From assembly GCA_039028635.1 (NCBI GenBank), contig JBCCHV010000001.1, positions 228,923 through 292,922 on the forward strand: 64,000 nucleotides of DNA, written 5' to 3'. This DNA comes from Acidobacteriota bacterium (lineage in GTDB: Bacteria > Acidobacteriota > Thermoanaerobaculia > Multivoradales > JBCCEF01). A program made the position numbers and the translations under genes. Below, one piece after another: positions 56,560-64,000 of this stretch (position 1 is its first letter; every line of letters begins with the position of its first letter). The notes under the pieces are model-generated. The model searched no databases. It was not told the DNA's origin and saw nothing but the letters and a program-made list of their open reading frames with translations.

Positions 56560-58159
56560 CTCGCCGGTGGCGGTCCCGCAGCGAGCTCGGCGATGGCTGA
56601 CTGCCCTCGCTTTCCTCCCTTGCTGCCTTCTCGGTCTCGTCGGCGGCTGCGCTGAGCGAAGCGCCGAAGCGCCCATCGAGGACGACGCCCGGTCTTGGAG
56701 CATCACCGCTTGGGGCGAGACCTTCGAGGTCTTCCCGGAAGTCGATCCCCTGACCGTGGGGGAGACCGCCACCGCCTGGACGCACGTCACCCTCCTCGAG
56801 GGCTTCGAGCCGCTGCCGGCCGGCAGCGTCGAGGTGGTGCTGCGAGGAGCCGGTCCGGAGCAGGTCTTCGCGGCCGACGTCGCGGAACGACCGGGACTCT
56901 TTGCGGTGAGCATCACGCCGGCTCGCGCCGGTGACTTCGACCTCGCCATTCGCCTGCGGCACGAAAGCGGTGAGGAAGAGCTGCGCGCCGGCCGGGTCCG
57001 GGTCGGCGAGGCCGGCATTCCGGGACACCTGCTGGTCGCCCCGGCGCCGAAGGGCAGCACCACCTCCGCCGAGCCGATGACCTTCCTCAAGGAACAGCAG
57101 TGGCAGTCGCCCATGGCGACCGCCTGGGTGCGCTCGGGCCGACTCGCCGGCAGCGTCCGCGGCACGGCGACGGTGCGCCCACCGGCCGGCGGCGAAGCCA
57201 GCCTCAGCGCCACCGTCGATGGCGTTCTGCGGCCCGTCGCCGGTGCCTCGTGGCCCCATGTCGGCCTCGCCGTCGACGCCGGTCAGGGCCTGTTTCGGGT
57301 CGTCCCCCTGGTGGCCCGCGAGCGCAGCCTGGCGGAGCTCGAAGGGCGAGTGACCGCCCGCGCCCGCGAGCTCGCCAGCGCCCGCCAACGTCTCGCCCGT
57401 CTCGAGGAGCTCCTCGCCCTCGAGGCCAGCAGTCGTCGCGAGGTGGAGACGGCGCGGGTCAGGGTAGAGACCCTCGAGGCCCAAGGAAACGCCGCCCGGC
57501 GCGATCTCGACGCCGCCCGCGGCTCCCGTCAAGGCCGCGGCGCGGGCCCCGAAGGCGCACCCTCGATCGTCCTGCGGGCGCCCTTCCGGGGAGTGCTGGC
57601 AGAGGTTCAGGCGATCCCCGGAGCCACCGTTTCGGCCGGCCAGGTCCTCGCCCGGGTGGTCGGGAATGACCTCGCCTGGGTGGCCGTCGAGCTGTCTCCG
57701 GCGGGCGCTCGACGGCTCGCCGGCGAAGGGCTCCGTGGGCTGCTGCTCGAAGTCCCCGAAAGCCCGCCCTGGCGCATCACCGAAGGTCTTCGGCTGGTTT
57801 CCATCGCGCCCCAAGTGTCGCCCCGAACCGGCACCGTCCAGGCCCTTCTCGAAGCCCCCCGAGACCGCCTCCCGGCCCTCGGCACGGTGGCCGACGCTCG
57901 TGTTCTGACAGCCACCGACCGGACCGGCGTGGTGGTGCCGGCGAGCGCCCTGATCGACGATGGCGGCATCCCCGTGGTCTACCTGCAGCTCGCCGGCGAA
58001 TCCTTCCTGCGCGAGCCGGTGGAGATCGTGGAACGCCAAGGCGACCAGGTGCTGGTCGGCGGCCTGGTGCCGGGACAGCGGCTGGTCACCGCCGGCGGCG
58101 ATGCCCTGCGCCGTGCCGCCCTGCTGGCCGCCGGCGACTCCCATGGCCACGTTCACTGA
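56543..58159 (+). CDS. HlyD/CusB-like periplasmic adaptor
   Basis: A 538-residue membrane-fusion protein. A lipobox-like GLVGGCAERS follows the signal region. About 60-160 forms an extra N-terminal beta-domain, then lipoyl parts (IVLRAPFRGVLAEVQAIPGATV), a coiled coil (ERSLAELEGRVTARARELA, RLEELLALEASSRREVET) and a membrane-proximal domain with VVVPASALIDDGGIPVVYL. Ends His-rich (GDSHGHVH). It lacks the Met-rich N-terminus of CusB. It links the channel and RND proteins. Confidence 0.88.
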   Translation: MRTSTDSPVAVPQRARRWLTALAFLPCCLLGLVGGCAERSAEAPIEDDARSWSITAWGETFEVFPEVDPLTVGETATAWTHVTLLEGFEPLPAGSVEVVLRGAGPEQVFAADVAERPGLFAVSITPARAGDFDLAIRLRHESGEEELRAGRVRVGEAGIPGHLLVAPAPKGSTTSAEPMTFLKEQQWQSPMATAWVRSGRLAGSVRGTATVRPPAGGEASLSATVDGVLRPVAGASWPHVGLAVDAGQGLFRVVPLVARERSLAELEGRVTARARELASARQRLARLEELLALEASSRREVETARVRVETLEAQGNAARRDLDAARGSRQGRGAGPEGAPSIVLRAPFRGVLAEVQAIPGATVSAGQVLARVVGNDLAWVAVELSPAGARRLAGEGLRGLLLEVPESPPWRITEGLRLVSIAPQVSPRTGTVQALLEAPRDRLPALGTVADARVLTATDRTGVVVPASALIDDGGIPVVYLQLAGESFLREPVEIVERQGDQVLVGGLVPGQRLVTAGGDALRRAALLAAGDSHGHVH

Positions 58160-58168
58160 GGGACGCCG

Positions 58169-61100
58169 ATGGCCATCCTCGAACGGCTGATCCGCTTTTC
58201 CCTGCGCCATCGCTGGTGGGTGGTGGCGAGCGCCGGGCTCGTGCTCATGCTGGGAGCGCTGTGGATTCCGCACCTACCGGTGGACATCTTTCCCGATCTT
58301 TCGGCGCCGACCGTGACGGTGGTGACGGAGGCCACCGGCATGGCCCCGGAGGAGGTCGAGCTGCTGGTCACCTATCCCGTCGAGGCGGCCCTCAACGGAG
58401 CTCCCGGGGTTCGTCGCCTACGCTCCGTGGCGGCCGACGGCATCGCCGTCACCTGGGTGGAGTTCCACTGGGGCGAGGACATCTATCGCGCCCGCCAGGT
58501 GGTCGCCGAACGGCTGCAGCGGGTCGAGCTGCCGGCCCAGGCCGGGCGCCCCGAGCTCGGCCCGATCAGCTCGATCATGGGCGAAATCACCTTCGTCGCC
58601 ATGACCTCCGAGACGGTGTCCGCCATCGAGCTGCGGCGCCTGGCGGAGGTCACGGTGCGACGCCATCTGCTGGCCGTTTCGGGCATTTCGCAGGTCGTCA
58701 CCCTCGGCGGCGAGTCGCGCCAACTGCAGGTCACGGTACAGCCGCCGGAGCTGATTCGTCACCGCGTCGCCCTCGCCGAGGTGATCGACAGCGTCGCCCG
58801 CTCGAGCCGCAACCCGGCCGCCGGGTTCCACGTCGACGGCGGCCAGGAGTACTTGGTGCGCGGTCTCGGCCGGGCCCGCGGGCCGGCCGAAGTCGCCGCG
58901 GCGGTGGTGCGGGCACGCGAGGGCGCGCCGTTGCGCGTCGCCGACCTCGCCACCGTCGCCTGGGGCACCGCCCCGGCGCGCGGCACCGCCTCTTACAACC
59001 ACCGTCCGGCGGTCATCCTGTCGGTCCAGAAGCAACCCAGCGCCAACACCCTGGCGCTCACCGGCGAGATCGACCAAGTGTTGCAGAACCTGCAACGTTC
59101 CCTTCCGGACGGCGTCGTCATCGAGACCGAGAATTTCCGACAGGCCGACTTCATCGCCACCGCCATCGCCAACGTCAGCGCGGCGCTGCGCCACGGAGCG
59201 CTGCTGGTGGTCGTCGTCCTGCTGCTGTTTCTGGGCAGTCTGCGCACCACCCTGATCTCGGCCCTGGCGATTCCGCTGTCCCTGATCACCGCCATCGCCG
59301 TGCTGTCGGCCTGCGGGCTCCAGCTCGACACCATGACCCTCGGCGGGCTCACCATCGCCATCGGCCTGCTGGTCGACGACGCCATCATCGCGGTCGAGAA
59401 TGTCTTCCGGCGCCTGCGCCAGGGCAGCGACCCGGGAGGCCGCCGCGACGACGCCGGCGAGTTGGTCGCCACCGGCACCACGGAAGTGGTGCGGCCGATC
59501 GTGTTCGCCACCTTGATCATCATCCTGGTCTTTCTGCCGCTGTTCTTTCTCCCGGGCCTCGAAGGCCGCCTGCTGAAGCCCCTGGGGGTCGCCTTCATCG
59601 CCGCCCTCGCCGCTTCCTTGCTGGTCGCCTTGACGGTGACGCCGGCCCTCTGTCTGATCCTCCTCGGCGGCGGTCCGGCGACGGCCCACGACGAGTCCCG
59701 GCTGCTGCGCTTCTGCCGCCGCCTCTATGAGCCGGTGCTCGAACGTAGCCTGCGCCATCGCCGCATCGTGCTGACGGCGGCGGTCCTGCTGGTGCTCGCC
59801 ACCGTCGCCCTCATCCCGGGCCTCGGCCGCTCCTTCTTACCGCCCTTCAACGAGGGCGCCCTGACGGTCTCCGTGGTCAGCCCTCCGGGCACTCCCCTGG
59901 CCGAGAGCGACCGCCTCGGCGGCCAGGTGGAGAAGGCGTTGCTGGCGTTCCCGGAAGTCGTCTCCACCAGCCGAAGGTCGGGCCGGGCGGAGCGCGACGA
60001 GCACGTCCAGGGAGTCAACGCCTCGGAGCTCGAGGTGGTGCTCGCGGCCCTTCCCAAGGGACGATCCAAGGACGACCTGGTGGCCGAGATGCGCGCCGCG
60101 GTGGCGGTCATCCCCGGCGCGACGGTGTCCTTCGGCCAGCCCATCAGCCATCGCATCGATCACATGATCTCGGGTTCGAAGACCAACCTGGCGGTGAAGC
60201 TCTTCGGCCCCGATCCGGCGGTTCTGCGCGGCCTGGCGCGGCGCCTCGAAGGGGTCCTCGCGACGGTCCCGGGGATCGTCGACCTGTCGAATCAGGAGCA
60301 GGCCGCCTTGCCCCAACTGGTGATCGAGCCGAATCGCGCCGCCATCGCCCGCTACGGCCTGACGGTCGCCGACGTCGCCACCGGCATCGAGGCACTGTTC
60401 CAGGGCGCGGTGGTCGGCGAGATCGTGGAAGAAGGCCTGACCAGCGACATCGTGGTGCGCTTCCCGCCCGCCCTGCGCGCGTCGCCGGAGCGCTGGGCCG
60501 ACTTGCCGATCTCGACTCCCGGCGGGGAGGTTCTGCGCCTCGCCGCGGTGGCCGAAGTGCGGCGGGCTCTCGGCCCTTCCTTGATTCGCCACGAGAACGC
60601 CCAGCGGGTCGCCATGGTGACGGCGAACGTCGTCGGCGCGGACCTCGCCGGCGCCGTCGGTCGGGCTCGCGCCGCCATCGCCGAGGAGATAGACCTGCCC
60701 ACCGGCTATCTGGTCCTCTTCGATGGGCAGTTCGGTGAGGCGCAACGCAGCCTGCGCAATCTGAGCTGGCTCTCGCTGCTCATCCTGCTCGCCGTCTACG
60801 GGCTCCTGTTCGCCGACTTTCGCAGTCACCGGGACACCCTGGTGGTGCTGGTCAACCTACCACTGGCGCTGATCGGCGGCCTCGCCGCCGTCGCCCTCGC
60901 CGAGGGCGTACTGTCTGTCGCCACCATGGTCGGTTTCGTCACCCTGTTCGGCATCGCCACCCGCAACGGCGTCCTGTTGGTCAACAACTACCAGCGGCTG
61001 CGCAAGGCGGGCCTGAGCCTGGAGGCGGCGGTGCGCCGCGGCTCCGTCGAGCGCATGGCGCCGATCTTGATGACCGCCTTGACCGCCGGTTTCGCCCTCG

Positions 61101-61315
61101 TTCCCCTGGTGCTGGCCTCCGGTGCCCCGGGCAACGAGATTCAGAGCCCCCTGGCGCAGGTCATCCTCGGCGGCCTCACCACCTCGACCTTGCTCAACCT
61201 GATCGTGGTGCCGGCGCTCTACGCCGGGGGCTCCTCGGCCGGCCCCCGGGGCGATCGCGAGGCGGCCGAGGCCGGCTCCCGTCGCGCCGCCTCTCCGGCC
61301 GCCGCCGGCGATTGA
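58169..61315 (+). CDS. Heavy-metal RND efflux transporter (CusA/CzcA family)
   Basis: A 1048-residue proton-driven pump. Twelve membrane spans and two large periplasmic loops follow the family plan; key segments are LVTYPVEAALNGAPGVRRLRS, LPDGVVIETENFRQADF and GLLVDDAIIAVENVFRRL in span 4, the proton-relay region. The two Asp (DD) and following Glu resemble CusA/Czc-like HME pumps. The metal (Cu, Zn, Co, Ni, Ag) is not settled. The RND gene is last in the operon; accA follows on its own after 36 bases. Confidence 0.93.
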   Translation: MAILERLIRFSLRHRWWVVASAGLVLMLGALWIPHLPVDIFPDLSAPTVTVVTEATGMAPEEVELLVTYPVEAALNGAPGVRRLRSVAADGIAVTWVEFHWGEDIYRARQVVAERLQRVELPAQAGRPELGPISSIMGEITFVAMTSETVSAIELRRLAEVTVRRHLLAVSGISQVVTLGGESRQLQVTVQPPELIRHRVALAEVIDSVARSSRNPAAGFHVDGGQEYLVRGLGRARGPAEVAAAVVRAREGAPLRVADLATVAWGTAPARGTASYNHRPAVILSVQKQPSANTLALTGEIDQVLQNLQRSLPDGVVIETENFRQADFIATAIANVSAALRHGALLVVVVLLLFLGSLRTTLISALAIPLSLITAIAVLSACGLQLDTMTLGGLTIAIGLLVDDAIIAVENVFRRLRQGSDPGGRRDDAGELVATGTTEVVRPIVFATLIIILVFLPLFFLPGLEGRLLKPLGVAFIAALAASLLVALTVTPALCLILLGGGPATAHDESRLLRFCRRLYEPVLERSLRHRRIVLTAAVLLVLATVALIPGLGRSFLPPFNEGALTVSVVSPPGTPLAESDRLGGQVEKALLAFPEVVSTSRRSGRAERDEHVQGVNASELEVVLAALPKGRSKDDLVAEMRAAVAVIPGATVSFGQPISHRIDHMISGSKTNLAVKLFGPDPAVLRGLARRLEGVLATVPGIVDLSNQEQAALPQLVIEPNRAAIARYGLTVADVATGIEALFQGAVVGEIVEEGLTSDIVVRFPPALRASPERWADLPISTPGGEVLRLAAVAEVRRALGPSLIRHENAQRVAMVTANVVGADLAGAVGRARAAIAEEIDLPTGYLVLFDGQFGEAQRSLRNLSWLSLLILLAVYGLLFADFRSHRDTLVVLVNLPLALIGGLAAVALAEGVLSVATMVGFVTLFGIATRNGVLLVNNYQRLRKAGLSLEAAVRRGSVERMAPILMTALTAGFALVPLVLASGAPGNEIQSPLAQVILGGLTTSTLLNLIVVPALYAGGSSAGPRGDREAAEAGSRRAASPAAAGD

Positions 61316-61351
61316 CTCCCTGACACCCCTCTGCTAGCTTCCGAGGCCCTG

Positions 61352-62305
61352 ATGCTGCCCATGAACGTGTCCTTCGAAGAGCCCCTCGTCGAGCTCCGCC
61401 GCCAGATCGAAGAGCTCGAGGCCCTGCCGCCGGGCGGGTCCCACGAGAAAGAGCTCGAGCGCCTTCGCAACGCCCTGCGCAAGGCGACTCAGGACGTCTA
61501 CAACGGCCTTTCCCGCTGGCAAAAGACGCTCGTCGCGCGCCATCCCGATCGCCCCTACACGCTCGACTATGTCGAGCACCTGATGAGCGACTGGGTCGAG
61601 CTCCACGGTGATCGCGCCTTCGCCGACGACGCCGCCATCGTGGCCGGTTTCGCCACCTTCCGCGGCCGCAGCGTGGCGGTGGTCGGACACGAGAAAGGGC
61701 GCGACACGAAGGAGCGCATTCGCCGCAACTTCGGTCAGCCGCGGCCGGAGGGTTACCGCAAGGCACTGCGGGTGATGCGACTGGCGGAGAAGTTCGGCTG
61801 TCCCGTCCTGACCTTGATCGACACCGCCGGCGCCTATCCCGGGATCGGCGCCGAGGAACGCGGACAGGCCGAGGCGATCGCCCGCAACCTGATCGAGATG
61901 GCCGGCCTGCGAGTACCGATCCTGGCCACCATCATCGGAGAAGGCGGTAGCGGTGGCGCCCTCGCCCTCGGCATCGGCGACCGCGTCACCATGCTCGAGT
62001 ACGCCATCTACTCGGTGATCTCGCCGGAAGGCTGCGCGGCGATCCTGTGGAAGGACCAGAACCGGAAGGCCGAAGCGGCCGAAGCGCTGCGCCTGAGCGC
62101 TCCCGACCTGCTCGGCCTGGGGGTGGTCGACGAGGTGGTCCCGGAGCCCCTCGGCGGAGCCCACACGGATCCGGCCGATGCCTGCAATCGGGTCGGCGAT
62201 GTCCTCGAGCGTGCCCTCGACGAAGTGTCGTCCCTTCCCCTCGAAACGATGCTCGAGGAGCGCTACCGCAAGTTCCGGCGCCTCGGCTACTTCGAGGAAG
62301 GGTAA
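61352..62305 (+). CDS. accA: Acetyl-CoA carboxylase carboxyltransferase alpha subunit
   Basis: A 317-residue subunit transferring CO2 from carboxybiotin to acetyl-CoA in fatty acid synthesis. It begins NVSFEEPLVELRRQIEELEAL, then VELHGDRAFADDAAIV, GHEKGRDTKERIRRNFG, TLIDTAGAYPGIGAEERG and GEGGSGGALALGIGDRV, all diagnostic. accD is not in the window. recJ follows after a few bases. Confidence 0.97.
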   Translation: MLPMNVSFEEPLVELRRQIEELEALPPGGSHEKELERLRNALRKATQDVYNGLSRWQKTLVARHPDRPYTLDYVEHLMSDWVELHGDRAFADDAAIVAGFATFRGRSVAVVGHEKGRDTKERIRRNFGQPRPEGYRKALRVMRLAEKFGCPVLTLIDTAGAYPGIGAEERGQAEAIARNLIEMAGLRVPILATIIGEGGSGGALALGIGDRVTMLEYAIYSVISPEGCAAILWKDQNRKAEAAEALRLSAPDLLGLGVVDEVVPEPLGGAHTDPADACNRVGDVLERALDEVSSLPLETMLEERYRKFRRLGYFEEG

Positions 62306-62311
62306 GGCGCC

Positions 62312-64000
62312 CTGTCCGGGCCGGCCGACTGGATCGGCGCCCCGGTTCCCGAGCACTCGACGGACCTCGAATCTCCCTCCGTTCCAACGTCGCTGGCGCC
62401 CCTGTTAGCCCGCCGCGGCGTGACCTCCGGCGCGGCCGCGGAGCGTTTTCTCCATCCCCAGCCGGAGCACCTCCACGATCCCTTTCTGCTGCATGGCGTG
62501 GCCGCTGCCGCGGACCGCTTGACCCAGGCCCGGGACGAGGAGGAAAAGGTCGCCGTGGTCGGCGACTACGACGTCGACGGGGTTTCCGCCTCGGCACTGC
62601 TCCTCGCCGTGCTGCGGGCCTGCTCGATCGAGTGCCATGAAGTCTTGCCGCACCGCCTCCGGGAGGGCTACGGCTTTCAGCCGGTGCATGTCGAGCGCGC
62701 CCTCGAGCTGGGCTGCCGGATCGTGGTCACCGTCGACTGCGGCGTCACGGCAGGAGACGCCATCGCGGCGGCCGAGGAGGCCGGCCTCGAAGTGATCGTC
62801 ACGGACCATCACCTGCCGGGCTCGGCGCTGCCCGAAAGCGCCCTGCTGATCAATCCGCGGCAGGAGTCCTGCAGCTATCCCTTCGCCGACCTCGCCGGCG
62901 TCGGCCTGGCCCTCAAGCTCGCCCAGGCGGTGGCCCAGCGCTGTGATCGCCAGCTCGATCTCCGCGCCTTGCTGCGCATCGCCTGTCTCGGCACGATCGC
63001 CGACTTGGTGCCGTTGCGGGGCGAGAATCGCGTCATCGCCGCCCTCGGCCTCGCCGAGCTCGGCCGCACCCGCTCGCCGGGGCTGCGCGCCCTGTTTCGA
63101 GTCTCCGGGATCAAGCCGCCCTTCACCGCCTCGGACGTCGGCTTTCGCATCGGCCCCCGGCTCAACGCCGCCGGCCGCCTCGATGATGCCGCCATGGCCC
63201 TCGAGCTCCTGCTGGTTCGTGACCGCCGGCGAGCCGAGGAGCTGGCCGAGAGCCTCGACGGCTGGAATCGCTCCCGACAGGCGGAAGAGGCACGGGTCTT
63301 CGAGCAGGCCAAGGAGAAACTGCTCGAGCTCTACCCCGAAGACGAGGCGCTGCCGCCCCTGATCGCCCTGTGGGACGAGAGCTGGCACAAGGGAGTGCTG
63401 GGAATCGCCGCCGGCAGGATCGCCCGCGACTTTCACCGACCGACCCTGCTGCTGGCGCAGGAGGGCGAGCATGCGGTGGGCTCTGGCCGCAGCATCGGCA
63501 GCATCGCCTTGCACCGCTTCCTCGAGCCCTGGAAGGAGCGCCTGGTGCGCTTCGGCGGTCACTCCCAGGCGGTCGGCCTGACGGCTCCGGTGGCCGAGCT
63601 CGAGGCCCTGCGGCAGGAATGGCTCGACCGCGCCGGCGAAGAATGGACGGCGGATCAGCTCCGCAAGGTCTACGAGTACGAGATCGAGCTCACCGCCGAC
63701 CAGGTGACCGATGATCTGCTCCGAGCTCTCGATCGCCTCGAGCCCTTCGGCCAGGGAAATCAACGACCGCTGCTGCGGGTGGGCCCCCTCGAGCGGCTCG
63801 GCGGCGGGCGCATTTTCGGCAAGCAGGACAATCACCTGTCGGCGGTGGCGCGCGGCCCCGACGGCCACCGGGTCAACCTCCTCGGCTGGCAATGGGCTCC
63901 CCGACGGGCCGATCTCGACGGCAGCTTCGAAGTATTGGCTTTCCTGGAGCAGGATCGCTATCGTCGTCAGCCGGTTCTGCGGCTGGTCGACGCGCGGCCG
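62312..64000 (+). CDS. recJ: Single-stranded-DNA exonuclease RecJ, C-terminus beyond window
   Basis: A 5'-3' ssDNA exonuclease of the DHH family used in repair. 563 residues are visible, reading off the right edge. Motif I GDYDVDGVSASALL, HRLREGYGF, VTVDCGVTAGD, DHH motif VTDHHLPGS, and DHHA1 part with GSGRSIGSIALHRFLE and VRFGGHSQAVGL. In-frame TAA (accA stop) lies just upstream and the first usual start, GTG, falls inside the conserved region, so the CTG at 62312 is the likely start. Confidence 0.9.
   Translation, partial: MSGPADWIGAPVPEHSTDLESPSVPTSLAPLLARRGVTSGAAAERFLHPQPEHLHDPFLLHGVAAAADRLTQARDEEEKVAVVGDYDVDGVSASALLLAVLRACSIECHEVLPHRLREGYGFQPVHVERALELGCRIVVTVDCGVTAGDAIAAAEEAGLEVIVTDHHLPGSALPESALLINPRQESCSYPFADLAGVGLALKLAQAVAQRCDRQLDLRALLRIACLGTIADLVPLRGENRVIAALGLAELGRTRSPGLRALFRVSGIKPPFTASDVGFRIGPRLNAAGRLDDAAMALELLLVRDRRRAEELAESLDGWNRSRQAEEARVFEQAKEKLLELYPEDEALPPLIALWDESWHKGVLGIAAGRIARDFHRPTLLLAQEGEHAVGSGRSIGSIALHRFLEPWKERLVRFGGHSQAVGLTAPVAELEALRQEWLDRAGEEWTADQLRKVYEYEIELTADQVTDDLLRALDRLEPFGQGNQRPLLRVGPLERLGGGRIFGKQDNHLSAVARGPDGHRVNLLGWQWAPRRADLDGSFEVLAFLEQDRYRRQPVLRLVDARP

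Overview
The window looks like one contiguous piece of chromosome from a high-GC, Gram-negative (diderm) bacterium. Envelope evidence is plentiful: a TonB-dependent receptor, an Mla/MCE lipid transporter, TolC-type channels and RND/MacAB efflux. The S46 peptidase, CarD regulator, many small secreted Cys-rich proteins and carboxypeptidase-regulatory-like proteins suggest Acidobacteriota, perhaps Thermoanaerobaculia. That placement is an inference; the window contains no rRNA. No phage, transposase or CRISPR array was seen.

Layout. 1-9.1 kb is mostly single genes: a truncated hypothetical, a MerB-like organomercurial lyase interrupted by an in-frame TGA, a fatty acid desaturase, a hybrid histidine kinase, a methyltransferase, a CopC/DJ-1 fusion and two tandem Cys-rich secreted paralogues. 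9.2-17.2 kb holds an S46 peptidase, then the tightly packed run dnaB-alr-mlaE-mlaF-mlaD. 17.2-26.5 kb carries an AraC regulator and SnoaL-like protein, a TonB receptor with a TlpA-like thioredoxin, a large Ig-like secreted protein, and a TetR regulator facing an SDR gene broken by an amber codon. 26.5-31 kb (minus strand) is a cyclase-like protein, purC and a DoxX-like membrane protein. 31-40 kb holds pepA, a fused oligopeptide ABC ATPase and a tolC-yip1-macA-macB operon. 40-44.2 kb (minus strand) is a methionine operon, metY-metX-aspartokinase, behind an apparent Met/Cys leader-peptide attenuator. 44.4-46.5 kb is an iron-uptake-type cassette (DUF3649, PepSY, DUF3325) flanked by 133-bp direct repeats. 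47-52.3 kb has tRNA-Leu, carD and a priA operon. 52.3-61.3 kb has an HxlR-type regulator, a haloperoxidase-like lipoprotein and a heavy-metal RND operon with His-rich small proteins. The window ends with accA and a truncated recJ.

Most notable observations. (1) The MerB-like gene has TGA exactly where the catalytic Cys159 of MerB falls. It is followed at 19 nt by a perfect 7-bp hairpin with a GGUC loop, the loop of the E. coli fdhF SECIS element. This strongly suggests a selenocysteine organomercurial lyase-like enzyme. (2) The met operon has a promoter, a 16-codon leader ORF dense in Met and Cys codons, and an intrinsic terminator with a possible antiterminator pairing. This is a candidate translation-coupled attenuator. 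(3) The MlaD-like protein has a long C-terminal segment that looks like an outer-membrane beta-barrel, implying a transenvelope lipid bridge.
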